DNA of 32,730 bases, from contig CALCXM010000119.1 in assembly GCA_937905825.1 (NCBI GenBank), forward strand, positions 1 through 32,730, given 5' to 3'. Made by a program: the position numbers and the translations under genes. The notes beneath the pieces are model-generated. The model was not told where the DNA came from and searched no databases. It saw only the letters and a program-made list of their open reading frames with translations. How positions within the stretch are numbered: the stretch's first letter is position 1; every line of letters starts with the position of its first letter. This DNA comes from an uncultured bacterium. GTDB taxonomy: Bacteria; Planctomycetota; UBA1135; GCA-002686595. Positions 23,118 through 32,236 of this stretch are shown here, piece by piece.

Positions 23118-24911
23118 ATGCGAAGCCTTGTCCTACTGCTCTTGTGCACTGCCCTCGGGATCGGTGTGTTCCTGCTGCTCGGAGAGTCCGAGTCGACGGT
23201 GGACGCTTTGGAGAGTGGCGGCCAAGAGTCTCGCAGTCTTGAGTTCCCTCGAGCAGAGTTGCCCGCGCTCCGCGAGTCGACCAGCTCCAGGAAGAAAGAG
23301 TCGATTGTCCCTCTGACACCGTTGGTGCAGGAGCGGCCCACCCCTGAAGGTCGCGCGGGCGCAGCAAAGGCCATGGACGATCCGGCCCTCGCGAAGCGGG
23401 CCCCCACAGTTTCCTTCATCGGTCAGTTGATGCTTCCCACGGGAAAGCCCGTTCAAGTTTCCGAAGTGCACGCGGAACTGCGCGACGCGAGCGGGCGGGT
23501 CCGCGTGTTTGACGCTCGCGACACGAACGAGATCCGCTTCTCGAATCTGCGTGCCGAGCCCTATGAACTCCAACTCGTGGTGCCGGATTGCACGCACCGC
23601 TTGCGGGTTTTGGATTTACGGCCGGACGCGCAGGCGAAGGACAACGGCGAGCGCAGCCTGACAGAACGCATCTGGCTTTGGCCGGAGAACTGGATCCCCG
23701 TTGTTCTGTCCACGCCCGACGGTCGGCCCATCGACTCGCTTGCGGAGGACCTGGGTTGGGCCCAGAAGAACCTATTCTTCGGTGCCTTTGACGTGCAGGT
23801 CAGCGCGGATCTCGCCGGGGCTGGAGAGCCCTGGCCGGCGCTGAATCCCGAGTTGGCCACGTTTCATCCCCCGCCCGGGATGTACAGCACCCAGCTGCTC
23901 AGCGGCGTCGTCGGCTCCCTCGAATTGCACGGAAGCTTGCCCCTATGGGCTGGGATGTTGCTGCACGAGCGCGCCAATCAATCCACGGTGCTCCAAGTAG
24001 GTGCCACGGAGTTGCACTTTCGGTTGGGGCTCCCCAGCATGGACGCGAGCATGGCCAGCGTCACCTTGCGGGTGCTCGACGCGCAGACCAAAGCTCCTGT
24101 GCTGGAGGTGGATGCGACTTTGAAGGCGGACACTTCCTCCCACCGGCGCAACCAACTCAGCCACCAAGCTCCGGATGCGGACGGGCGACTGACCTTTGGA
24201 CGGGTGATCCCCGGCCAGCATGAGCTGACCCTCTTGCGCGAAGGACAAATTGTTCAACGGCGACTGACTTTGGAAGCCGGAGAGCACCTGGACCTCGGGG
24301 ACATACTCGTTGCTTCGGGTCCAGGACTGCCAATCCTTGTTGAATCGAGTCCGGGCAAGGGAGTCAGGGCGACGATTGAGATCGCGCCCTACGAATTTGG
24401 GCATTGGGTCAAAGAGCTTTACCCACCCAACCTGCATCGCAACTCGAATGAGGCTGGAGAGTATGTCGCTCCACTGTCCGAGTCCCCTTGGATCTTGCGA
24501 GTGCGCGTGAGGCCGGTGGATCTCGGCGTCGCCGATGCCAAGCCAAGTCCCGGGCAGTTCGCCTACACGATGGAACGCTATCCTCAAATTGCGAGCCGCA
24601 ACTACCTGATCGATCCCAAGGCCGTGCCCCAGGAGATCCGAATTCTCGCGGCTCTCGAAGTGCGCTTGGTCGTCGAAGTCCCAAGCGCAGCAACGGTCGA
24701 TCAGTGGGTCAGTTTTGAGGACGAGCACGGGCTCCTCGTCGCCATCGCCCCCGTCCGAGAGTCGTCGAAAATGCGCGTGAGCTTGGTCCCTGGCGCGTAC
24801 ACGGCGCGGCGCTGGAGTGGCGATTGCCAAGCGGGCACCAGCGGCCTGACCGAGCTCGGCTCCCTGCCAGTGAACGTCACGGCGGAGATGGACTCGATTC
24901 GCTGCCCCTAG
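23118..24911 (+). CDS. Membrane-anchored protein with carboxypeptidase-regulatory-like beta domains
   Basis: 597 residues from ATG 23118-23120; the frame is open further upstream to 22827, but the extension overlaps the protease gene start and is not protein-like. Residues 4-22 form a hydrophobic N-terminal anchor (LVLLLLCTALGIGVFLLL) without a clear cleavage site, followed by a Ser/Arg/Glu-rich linker. The rest is beta-rich, with units such as F-S-N-L-R-A-E-P-Y-E-L-Q-L and G-R-V-I-P-G-Q-H-E-L-T-L, the pattern of CarboxypepD_reg or SpaA-like beta-sandwich domains. No active site was seen. Such proteins often act as adhesins or as extracellular assembly and sensory parts. The frame at 32237 encodes a similar repeat type. 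Promoters for this and the divergent protease must share the 243-base gap 22875-23117. Confidence 0.7.
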   Translation: MRSLVLLLLCTALGIGVFLLLGESESTVDALESGGQESRSLEFPRAELPALRESTSSRKKESIVPLTPLVQERPTPEGRAGAAKAMDDPALAKRAPTVSFIGQLMLPTGKPVQVSEVHAELRDASGRVRVFDARDTNEIRFSNLRAEPYELQLVVPDCTHRLRVLDLRPDAQAKDNGERSLTERIWLWPENWIPVVLSTPDGRPIDSLAEDLGWAQKNLFFGAFDVQVSADLAGAGEPWPALNPELATFHPPPGMYSTQLLSGVVGSLELHGSLPLWAGMLLHERANQSTVLQVGATELHFRLGLPSMDASMASVTLRVLDAQTKAPVLEVDATLKADTSSHRRNQLSHQAPDADGRLTFGRVIPGQHELTLLREGQIVQRRLTLEAGEHLDLGDILVASGPGLPILVESSPGKGVRATIEIAPYEFGHWVKELYPPNLHRNSNEAGEYVAPLSESPWILRVRVRPVDLGVADAKPSPGQFAYTMERYPQIASRNYLIDPKAVPQEIRILAALEVRLVVEVPSAATVDQWVSFEDEHGLLVAIAPVRESSKMRVSLVPGAYTARRWSGDCQAGTSGLTELGSLPVNVTAEMDSIRCP

Positions 24912-25068
24912 AGCCCCGGCGGATTGCGCGGGAGTTCGATCGCGAGCCAGGACTCCGCCCCCGTCCAGCCTCCAAGCCATGCCCGATCAGTTTGTGCAGG
25001 GACTTGCCCAGGCAGCCTATCCCGCGCGGCATGCCATTATTTGCCCCGTCGCTTGATACGCTCTCCCC

Positions 25069-26235
25069 ATGAATTTCATCCCGCTGTTGCTGAGCCTAGT
25101 CGCCGCCCTCCTGTTCATGCAGGCGCCGCTGCCCCAAGAACTCCTGGGTCTGAAAGCCCCGGCACCTATCTTCCTCGGCGAAGGCCCCACGGACCCCGCG
25201 CTTCACCCGCCGTCCACCGGCACCTTGAAAGCCGTGATGCTCTTCGCGCGCTTCCCCGACGGCGAGGAAGACCTAGCCATGCAGGAGCTGCACCAATTGC
25301 TCGTGCCCCAGGCCGCCGAGTTTTTCGAGTCGGCGTCCTACGGCAAGTTGAAGCTCGAGGTCACCCCACGCTTCCAGTGGTACGCGATGAAGGGCTCGTC
25401 GACCGACCCATCCTACGACTGCTCCAAACACGACACCCACATGGGCTACGTGCAAGAAGTCGTCGCAGCGGCGGATGAGGCCGTCGATTTCAGTGACTAC
25501 GAGCTGATCTACGTCGTCGCCAACAAAGCTCCCGGCACCTTCAACTCGCCGACCTTCAACGCACACGGCGGGGATGGCTTGCGTGCCGACGGACACGAGA
25601 TCCGCCACGCGGTGACCTTTGGCAACGACGTGCGCGGCAAGGATTGGGGCTGGCAAACCCTCGTGCACGAAACCGGGCATGTGCTCGGGCTTCCGGATCT
25701 CTACAGCTACGATCCGTCCCAGGGTGTCTACAAGAACATCCACCGCCACACGGGTTCCTGGGACCCGATGGGTTTTCAATGTCACTCCCGTCACTACCTC
25801 GCTTGGCACAAGCGCAAGCTAGGTTGGCTCGATGACGAGCACTTCGAGGTCGTGACAAATGGAAGCCGCAGCGTCGACCTCTCGCACATCGAATCGGGCA
25901 GCGGCACCACGGCTCTCGTCCTGCCGATCTCGCAGACCGAAGCCTACGTTGCCGAAGTCAGGCATCTCAGCGAGAAGCACCAGGAACCGGGAGTGTTGAT
26001 CTACAAGGTCTCCGTCGCGGCGCACTCCGGTCGTGGTCCGATTCAGGTGCTGCCTGCCAAAGCCGACGACGATGAGGCCAACCCGGAAATGGCGAAACGC
26101 TACATCGCGCATTACGACGCACTCTACAGGGCGGGTTCGACCTTCGAGGACGAACAGGCGGGAGTGCAAATCCAAGTCAGAACGGGCGAGAGCGGTGGCT
26201 TCCGCCTCGAGGTCACGCGCGCCAAGGATCGCTAG
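25069..26235 (+). CDS. Secreted M6-like zinc metallopeptidase
   Basis: 388 residues with a short hydrophobic signal (residues 1-20, FMQA-P). The catalytic core holds H-E-T-G-H at 200-204 followed by V-L-G-L-P-D-L-Y, i.e. HExxHxxGxxD with Asp210 as probable third ligand, and a Met-turn-like W-D-P-M-G (231-235). This matches M6 (immune inhibitor A-like) proteases, including the upstream R-F-P-D ... F-F-E-S-A-S-Y-G-K-L segment that is highly typical of the family. The C-terminal part (about 260-388) is a beta domain. At 388 residues it is much shorter than InhA-type enzymes and lacks an obvious long propeptide. It probably acts outside the cell. No Shine-Dalgarno site is visible. Confidence 0.88.
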   Translation: MNFIPLLLSLVAALLFMQAPLPQELLGLKAPAPIFLGEGPTDPALHPPSTGTLKAVMLFARFPDGEEDLAMQELHQLLVPQAAEFFESASYGKLKLEVTPRFQWYAMKGSSTDPSYDCSKHDTHMGYVQEVVAAADEAVDFSDYELIYVVANKAPGTFNSPTFNAHGGDGLRADGHEIRHAVTFGNDVRGKDWGWQTLVHETGHVLGLPDLYSYDPSQGVYKNIHRHTGSWDPMGFQCHSRHYLAWHKRKLGWLDDEHFEVVTNGSRSVDLSHIESGSGTTALVLPISQTEAYVAEVRHLSEKHQEPGVLIYKVSVAAHSGRGPIQVLPAKADDDEANPEMAKRYIAHYDALYRAGSTFEDEQAGVQIQVRTGESGGFRLEVTRAKDR

Positions 26236-26508
26236 CCAGCACGGGCTGGGTCCCTGCCGGGTTTTGAAGGGCGAGTTTGCTTCAAGACCTAGAGCAGCCC
26301 GGTCGCGCGAGCTCCAGCTCACCCACCGCTCCAAAAGGGTGGAGTGTCCGAACCGAAGTGGGGATCTGGCGCGCCCCTTGTCACGGCGCTATCCAATCCG
26401 CTCGCCCGTCCAGGACCTTCTCAACACGCCAGCACCCCAAGCCCACCGAGTTGTTTCGTAGGGAGCAGCCTTCTTGATCGAGGGGACGGTGCTATTGTGG
26501 TCCTGCTC

Positions 26509-27108
26509 ATGAACTCCTCCCTGACGATCATTCGACGCTTGGCGATCTACACGATTCTGCTCGCCGTCCTTGCGTGTCTCGCCTCCCAGTTTCCGACGGT
26601 GTGGAATGGCGACGAGCCGACCGCCGCAACCCTGCTTGAGGGAAGCATCATCGCGATGCTTGGCGGTCTGTTTGTCTTCCTGCTCGCCAGCTTCTTGCAG
26701 TCGGCGCTGCCGCCGACACGCGTCCCATCGGAAGCGGACCAAGCGCTTGAGCCCTCCCAACTTGACCTTTCCATCCCCGGTCAGTTCCTCACCGTTCGGG
26801 GGGAAGTCTTTCGCCACGGTTTCGATCCCGAGTCGAGCAGCACGGGCTTCCGCGAATCTCGATGGATCGCCTTTGACGGCGTGCGCTTGCGGGTGACCTT
26901 GTACAGCGCTGAATCCGGTGAACGGGACCGCATCACGTTTTGTGGCAAGGATGCGCCCAATTGCCCGGAAGCCAGGGATTGGGCCTGCCGCTTGCTTAAG
27001 GCCAATGGCGTCATGCTCCCTCGGCAAGCAAACTTTGAGAGTTTCTGCCGCAAGCTCGGCTGGGGTCCCGACGCGATCGAGGTCATGCTGCTGATCTACC
27101 CGCACTGA
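26509..27108 (+). CDS. Two-TM membrane protein of unknown function
   Basis: 199 residues from ATG 26509-26511. This start sits at a normal membrane-protein N-terminus; the in-frame upstream extension from 26344 is Pro/Ser-rich and not convincing. Two transmembrane helices lie at about 9-27 and 45-65. The cytoplasmic-looking remainder has short beta segments (F-L-T-V-R-G-E-V-F, G-V-R-L-R-V-T-L-Y) and three Cys (C-G-K-D-A-P-N-C and a later C-R-L-L). I do not recognise the family. It precedes the zinc-ribbon pair by 134 bases in the same direction and could be part of that unit. Confidence 0.65.
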   Translation: MNSSLTIIRRLAIYTILLAVLACLASQFPTVWNGDEPTAATLLEGSIIAMLGGLFVFLLASFLQSALPPTRVPSEADQALEPSQLDLSIPGQFLTVRGEVFRHGFDPESSSTGFRESRWIAFDGVRLRVTLYSAESGERDRITFCGKDAPNCPEARDWACRLLKANGVMLPRQANFESFCRKLGWGPDAIEVMLLIYPH

Positions 27109-27242
27109 TCGATCGGAAGAGGATTCAATGAGCCCTGCCTTCAGCGCATGGGCTCTGGCGTAGAAAGACCTCGCCCCCTACGCTCTCCTGATCGCCCGCA
27201 ATCGCCCAGCGCCCTCGTCGCTTTCGAATCCCCTCGCCAACC

Positions 27243-27998
27243 ATGACCGCACCCACACCCTGCCCTCTTTGTGACAAGCCCCTCAACGTCCCCGCGGACT
27301 CGGATGGCCGTCGCTTTCGCTGCCCCGGCTGCTCTGAGTCCTTGCGCATTCGCATGCCGGAAGATCCCGAGGGCGCTCCGCTGCTCGTGGGACTTTGCGA
27401 GGGTTGCGGTGCGGAGCGCGAAGCGCAGGACGCCTTCTGCCCGGGCTGCGGCGCGGCCCTGGGTGTCCAGGAAGTCTCGGACATCGAAGTACCGAAGAAA
27501 TCGGCTCGACGCAAGAGCAACTACACCGAGCGCCGGCACGAGAAGAGTGTGCGCAAGGCGTCCAACTGGGTTCTCGCCGTCGCCGTCATTTTGGCCCTCG
27601 CGGGAACGGTGATCGGCATGATCGGACGAAGCGAGGGACAAGCCGCTCTCGCTGAGTTCGCCATGGAACCCGCCGAGACCCTCATGCTGCTAGATGACGG
27701 CACCGAGCTCACGGTTGGCGAACTGCGCAGCGCCATCGAGTCAGAAGTCTTGTTCATCTTCGTCGTCAACTACGGCATCGCTCTGATCATGCTCGCCTGT
27801 TGGTTTTGGTCCAAGCGATCCGCGCTTCCTGCGCTGACAACTGCGCTCGGAGTCTACGTGACAATGATCGCCATCGAGGGAGTCGTGGACCCCGCATCGA
27901 TCTTCAGGGGGATCCTGATCAAGGCTCTGGTGATCAGCGCCTTGCTCAGCGGCGTTCGAGCTGCGCTTGCCCAACGCTCCGCGAGCGAGAAGGCATGA
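27243..27998 (+). CDS. Membrane protein with two N-terminal zinc ribbons
   Basis: 251 residues. Two CxxC...CxxC ribbons are visible: Cys7/Cys10 with Cys27/Cys30, and Cys52/Cys55 with Cys66/Cys69. The first resembles an MJ0042-type finger (C-P-L-C ... R-C-P-G-C), the second a double-zinc-ribbon/zinc-ribbon_2 type (C-E-G-C-G ... F-C-P-G-C-G). A basic stretch follows (KKSARRKSNYTERRHEK), then four transmembrane helices (about 106-128, 165-187, 190-210, 220-240). Its TGA overlaps the ATG of the next gene in ATGA, implying translational coupling. The neighbour also has a zinc ribbon of the same type, so the two may act together at the membrane, perhaps as substrate recogniser and protease (inference). 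No enzymatic motif was seen. Confidence 0.75.
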   Translation: MTAPTPCPLCDKPLNVPADSDGRRFRCPGCSESLRIRMPEDPEGAPLLVGLCEGCGAEREAQDAFCPGCGAALGVQEVSDIEVPKKSARRKSNYTERRHEKSVRKASNWVLAVAVILALAGTVIGMIGRSEGQAALAEFAMEPAETLMLLDDGTELTVGELRSAIESEVLFIFVVNYGIALIMLACWFWSKRSALPALTTALGVYVTMIAIEGVVDPASIFRGILIKALVISALLSGVRAALAQRSASEKA

Positions 27999-28753
27999 GC
28001 GAGGTTCTCTGCCCGAGCTGTGGAGCGCTTCAGCGAGCCGACAGCGCCTTCTGCACGGGTTGTGGAGCCACCAGCGTCGCTTCCAAAGCGGAGGCTCGCG
28101 AACGACATGTACAGGAAAGGCAGAAACGCAAAAGGCTAAAGGCGGGACTTGTGGCTTGGGGAGCGCTGCTTTTGCTGAACGGCGCTTTTGCGTTCGGACT
28201 CGGGGCCTTTGATCCCGTCGAAGGGGAAGCCCTGGCCACCGGGATCATGCTCGTGCCCATCCTGCTCGTCGCCCTGCCGGATCGCGGGGCCCGGCGCCAA
28301 TTGAGCGCCCTCGGCCCCCTGCGGGATTGGCTGCTTGTTCCGCTCGCTGTCCTCGGCATCTGGCTCTTCATGAGCCTCTACTTCTTCGTGCTCGGGGGCT
28401 TGGGAGCCGAGACGTTCAATTGCGCCGAGGACTACCAAGCAGCCGGCTTGAGTCTTTGGGGCTTGCCCATGCTGCTCACCGCGATCATGCCGCCCCTGAT
28501 GGAAGAGACGTTCTTTCGGGGCGTCTTGCAGGGACGGCTCGAAGCGTTCATGAGTGCGAAGGAGGCTTTGATCGTGCAGGCCGCCCTGTTCTCCGTACTC
28601 CATATGGCGTACTTGAACTTCGTGAGCCATTTCGTCTTGGGACTCATCTTCGGCCTGCTGCGTACGCGCACGGGATCGCTTTGGCCGGGAATCCTGGTGC
28701 ACGCCATTTGGAATGGCATGGTGCTGTTCGGGGACTGGACGGTGCCCGCGTAG
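27995..28753 (+). CDS. CPBP-family intramembrane glutamic protease with N-terminal zinc ribbon
   Basis: 252 residues from ATG 27995-27997, overlapping the previous stop. The N-terminus is a zinc ribbon (Cys6, Cys9, Cys20, Cys23), then a charged helix (about 30-48). Several transmembrane helices carry the CPBP/Abi motifs: Glu170-Glu171 with Arg175 (E-E-T-F-F-R), His203 in F-S-V-L-H, and His236/Asn240 in H-A-I-W-N. These residues match the catalytic set of CAAX-protease/bacteriocin-processing (PF02517-type) enzymes, related to Rce1. Bacterial members process prenylated-like or peptide substrates, or confer immunity or phage abortive infection. The added zinc ribbon and the linked double-ribbon protein suggest a dedicated partner. 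The active site looks complete. Confidence 0.88.
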   Translation: MSEVLCPSCGALQRADSAFCTGCGATSVASKAEARERHVQERQKRKRLKAGLVAWGALLLLNGAFAFGLGAFDPVEGEALATGIMLVPILLVALPDRGARRQLSALGPLRDWLLVPLAVLGIWLFMSLYFFVLGGLGAETFNCAEDYQAAGLSLWGLPMLLTAIMPPLMEETFFRGVLQGRLEAFMSAKEALIVQAALFSVLHMAYLNFVSHFVLGLIFGLLRTRTGSLWPGILVHAIWNGMVLFGDWTVPA

Positions 28754-28818
28754 CGGCCACGAACTAGCCCGGCTCGGTTGCGTCCGGACTCAGCGTTGGG
28801 CGTTTGCCCTCGCGCCCG

Positions 28819-30333
28819 TCACTCAAACCACTTGAACTCGCCACCGGTGGCCTCGGCGATCTTCTCTAGTTGATTGCGGTCTAGCATCCGCTCTGAGTAG
28901 GCGATCGCGTGAAAGACCACCTTGTGATAGCGGTTGAGCTCCTTCAGTTGGTAGGTCAAGCGTTCCCAGTGCACGTACGTACCAATGTCGGGTTCTCCCG
29001 AAGAGAGCACGTACCCCGTGTCCAGTTCGGGATCCTCCATGACCGCGAGTAGAGCTGCCCAGATGTCCTTGCGTCCCGAGATCGGCGCCTTGCGATGGAA
29101 CTCCATAGCGTTGGCCGCAGCGCGCTTGTCGAGCTTGACGCAGCCCTTCTCGCTGAAGTACCGGATGCGATCCGCGTAGCAAAAGAGGTTGAAGACGAGC
29201 CGTCCCTGCATGGCATCCAACACGCCTTTCAACTCCTCGCGGGCAGCGGAATCCTTGCTCATCTTGCGCGAGACCAGCTCCTGCTGCATGTGTTGTGACT
29301 TGTCCATCAGGAAGGCCACGTGGTCGCTCTCCAAGCGAATGCCGTTGAAGAGCGAGACCGCGACGGTGCCCTCCTCTTTGTCCATGGAGTGTGGGGCCCC
29401 TTCGGGAAAGTCAAACGTCTCCCGGTTGTCTGCCCAAAAACGCGTCCACTGATCGGCCTGGGAGAAGGGCTTGTGCGTCAGCTGTTGCAGAAAGCCAATC
29501 GTGCGATGGACGAGGGACGGCCGGGGGTCTTCGAGTCCCATGAGCAAAGCGTCGACGGAGCTTTTCGTGCGCATGCCTGAGAGATTCTCAAGACCCTGCA
29601 ACCGCGGCCGCCAGTCCTCATCGTCCAGCGCGGCCAAGGACATGGCCTCGGCTTCCTCCGGGTAGGCCAGCGGTGCAATGCCATAGAGCACGCAGCGCAC
29701 GCCCGCGTCTTTGTCCTTGAGGCCCTTGTCGTAGGCCTTTCGATTGGCAACCGGGTCGATCAAGGCCAGCGCTTCGATCGAGTTCCCGCGCAACAGCATG
29801 TGCTTGGACTTGGTTTGCTTGTTCAAGTCCTTTTGGGCTCCCGAATACACGATGCGACCGAGGGCCCGGGCCGCCGCAGCCCGCACGTCGTCGTCCTTGT
29901 CCTTGAGAGCGGTCACGAGCGCTGGGCCGAAATGGGTCGTAGCGAAGAGCCCCAAGAGCTCCGCACTCCACTGCCGAACGAGTGCGCTCGATTTCTTGTT
30001 GGCCAATTCCTCAGCGAAGATCGCCTGGGCGTAGCGGTCCGTCAGGTCTCGCATGGAGGCCCAGCAAACATCGCGATAGTGCGGTGCGGGCAGGCCGCGA
30101 TCTGCGGTGAGCCTCAACACCTCCAACAACAGCCTCGCGGACTCGACGGAATTCAACTCGACGCAGATCTTCGCGCCGGCGATCGCGTCTGCTTCCGAGC
30201 TGGAGGCGAGCAACTTCTTCGCCTTCTCGAGCCGCAGCTCTATTTCGGTCGGCTCTTGCGGGACCACGGGGACCGGCAGCGCGGGGGAACTGAAAGACGC
30301 AACAACAAGAATCAAGAGGGGGAGTAGACTCAT
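28819..30333 (-). CDS. Exported HEAT-repeat / von Willebrand A-like protein
   Basis: 504 residues with a signal peptide (about 1-20). From about 110 to 290 there are helical repeats of the HEAT/PBS-lyase type (e.g. D-D-D-V-R-A-A-A-A-R-A-L-G, D-A-G-V-R-C-V-L-Y). A linker with Q-W-T-R-F-W-A-D-N-R-E-T-F follows, a phrase typical of planctomycete HEAT proteins. Residues about 338-504 look like a VWA domain: V-A-F-L-M-D-K-S-Q-H-M has the position of the MIDAS D-x-S-x-S, but the second Ser is His348; the later G-R-K-D-I-W-A-A-L and V-L-S-S-G-E-P fit VWA strands. Metal binding may therefore be altered. It probably mediates protein binding outside the cytoplasm. It stands alone, convergent with the CPBP gene. 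Confidence 0.75.
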   Translation of the reverse strand: MSLLPLLILVVASFSSPALPVPVVPQEPTEIELRLEKAKKLLASSSEADAIAGAKICVELNSVESARLLLEVLRLTADRGLPAPHYRDVCWASMRDLTDRYAQAIFAEELANKKSSALVRQWSAELLGLFATTHFGPALVTALKDKDDDVRAAAARALGRIVYSGAQKDLNKQTKSKHMLLRGNSIEALALIDPVANRKAYDKGLKDKDAGVRCVLYGIAPLAYPEEAEAMSLAALDDEDWRPRLQGLENLSGMRTKSSVDALLMGLEDPRPSLVHRTIGFLQQLTHKPFSQADQWTRFWADNRETFDFPEGAPHSMDKEEGTVAVSLFNGIRLESDHVAFLMDKSQHMQQELVSRKMSKDSAAREELKGVLDAMQGRLVFNLFCYADRIRYFSEKGCVKLDKRAAANAMEFHRKAPISGRKDIWAALLAVMEDPELDTGYVLSSGEPDIGTYVHWERLTYQLKELNRYHKVVFHAIAYSERMLDRNQLEKIAEATGGEFKWFE

Positions 30334-30506
30334 GAAGGCAGAATAGGCGTTTCACTGGGCTTTCGCCAGCCACCCTGTCCTTCCCAGGCTCAGAACCTCG
30401 GCGGGCGTGGACGATTGCACCACAGGCAAGCTCCCATCGATTGCTGGCTATTCCCGTCCGGTCGATGCAAGACAAACTCCCCCAGCTCCCACACACGAAC
30501 TCCCAA

Positions 30507-32156
30507 ATGTCTCAGATCACCAAATCGGCCCTGCTCGCAATAGGCCTGCTACTGCCTGTTTCCCAATCAGCATTTGCCCAAGGCCCAGGAACATCCTTTG
30601 AAGGCCAGACTCTCTTTAGCCCGATCAGCGGCACGAATACCTACTTGGTCAGCAATGACGGCGACGTCATGCACACGTGGCCAGGAAATGGGCGCTCAGT
30701 CTACCTGCTCGAGGACGGCACGTTGATTCGCACCCTTGGTGACAACCTGGGCACCGATGTTGAGTTCGTCGCCTGGGACGGAACGGTCACTTGGGCCTAC
30801 AACGCGTCGGATGCGACCCATGTGTTTCACCATGACGTGGAACTCCTGCCGAACGGAAACGTCTTGATGATCGTTCGGGAGGTCTTCACCACCGCCGAAG
30901 CTCACGCCGCCGGGCGCAACCCTGCCCATCAGCTTGGTGGTTCCTTTCGACCGGACACCATTATCGAAGTTCAGCCCACTGGGCCGAACAGTGGCACGGT
31001 CGTTTGGGAATGGAGGATGTGGGATCACCTCATCCAAGACTTTGACCCCGCCATGGCAAATTATGGTGTCGTTGCGGACCACCCCGGGCGGCTTGATATC
31101 AACTTCCCTGACGTGAACCTCGACCTGGGAAACTGGAACCACTGCAACGCCATCGCGTACAACCCGGCCTTGGACCAGATCATCCTCAACTCCCGCCATC
31201 AAAGTGAGTTCTGGGTGATCGATCACAGCACGACCACGGCAGAGGCCGCTGGACATACGGGTGGCGCCCATGGCCGTGGTGGAGACTTCATCTATCGCTG
31301 GGGAAACCCCCAGGCCTATCGCGCAGGAACGGCCGCGGATCAAACACTCTTCGGCCAACACAACACTCAGTGGATCGAGCCCGGCTTGCCAGGCGCGGGC
31401 AACATTTTGGTCTTCAACAACGGGTTGAATCGTCCCCAGGGCGTCTACAGCTCGCTGGATGAAATCGTTCCGCCGCTCAATGCCTTAGGCGGCTACAGCC
31501 ACACGACGGGAACAGCCTATGGCCCCCTCGCAGCGCTGTGGTCGTATGTGGCTCCCGTGCCAACGGACTTCTACGCGGCCTTTATCTCTGGCATCCAGCG
31601 CTTGCCCAACGGCAACACGCTAGCGTGCAACGGTCCCGCCGGTAAGTTCTTTGAAGTCACCAACTCGATGCAGGTCGTTTGGGAGTACACCAACCCCTTC
31701 CCGGATCCAGGCAACAAGTTCGTCTTCCGTGCCCGCCGCTATCGCCATTGCTTTGAGCCGCAGAACTTTTGCAGCCTCTCCCCCAACTCGACGGGCCCCG
31801 GAGCTTCGATGGACTGGAGCGGGTCGGTCAGCGCGAGCGCGAACAACCTTGTGATCAAGGTCAGCGGTGCCGCGGCTTCGATCCCCGGACTCTTCTTCTT
31901 CGGAGATGATCAGGTCCAACTGCCCTTTGGCGATGGCTCCCTGTGCGTCGGGGGCAACTCTCGCCGGCTCCCGGTGGTCTTTTCGGATCCAGCCGGAAGC
32001 GCCTCCTACGCGCTGGATCTAAGCAACCCCGCCTTGCCTTCCAGCCTCATCGGCGCCGCGGACACCTGGAACTTCCAGTTCTGGTTCCGTGACAACGCCT
32101 TCGCTGGAACCGGTTTCAACTTCTCGGATGGCCTGCAAGTTACGTTCTGTAACTGA
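30507..32156 (+). CDS. Secreted arylsulfotransferase (AssT)-like beta-propeller with shared C-terminal module
   Basis: 549 residues from ATG 30507-30509, chosen because it is followed at once by a proper signal peptide (cleavage after SAFA, residue 24); in-frame ATGs at 30441 and 30465 would only lengthen the n-region. The body repeats propeller-like strands with the phrases H-D-V-E-L-L-P-N-G-N-V-L and I-Q-R-L-P-N-G-N-T-L, as in bacterial arylsulfate sulfotransferases (PF05935) and related proteins. His-rich positions H108-H109, H212 (W-N-H-C-N), H231, H285 (G-Q-H-N) and H414 could supply the histidine that carries the sulfuryl group in AssT. Residues about 421-549 form the shared module (G-S-L-C-V-G-G, W-N-F-Q-F-W-F-R-D). 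The true acceptor is unknown, and not every family member is known to transfer sulfate. Confidence 0.8.
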   Translation: MSQITKSALLAIGLLLPVSQSAFAQGPGTSFEGQTLFSPISGTNTYLVSNDGDVMHTWPGNGRSVYLLEDGTLIRTLGDNLGTDVEFVAWDGTVTWAYNASDATHVFHHDVELLPNGNVLMIVREVFTTAEAHAAGRNPAHQLGGSFRPDTIIEVQPTGPNSGTVVWEWRMWDHLIQDFDPAMANYGVVADHPGRLDINFPDVNLDLGNWNHCNAIAYNPALDQIILNSRHQSEFWVIDHSTTTAEAAGHTGGAHGRGGDFIYRWGNPQAYRAGTAADQTLFGQHNTQWIEPGLPGAGNILVFNNGLNRPQGVYSSLDEIVPPLNALGGYSHTTGTAYGPLAALWSYVAPVPTDFYAAFISGIQRLPNGNTLACNGPAGKFFEVTNSMQVVWEYTNPFPDPGNKFVFRARRYRHCFEPQNFCSLSPNSTGPGASMDWSGSVSASANNLVIKVSGAAASIPGLFFFGDDQVQLPFGDGSLCVGGNSRRLPVVFSDPAGSASYALDLSNPALPSSLIGAADTWNFQFWFRDNAFAGTGFNFSDGLQVTFCN

Positions 32157-32236
32157 GGGCTAGGAGCGTCGAGGAAACTTCGCTTCGTTTTTACGGGCCC
32201 GCGGCGGATTCGCATGCGGCCAGCGCGCGCTGTGGC

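Noticed and set aside
23943..24980. 345-codon minus-strand frame opposite the beta-domain protein
   Set aside because: The plus-strand frame has a membrane anchor and beta-repeat pattern; the opposite frame is His/Arg-rich without motifs.
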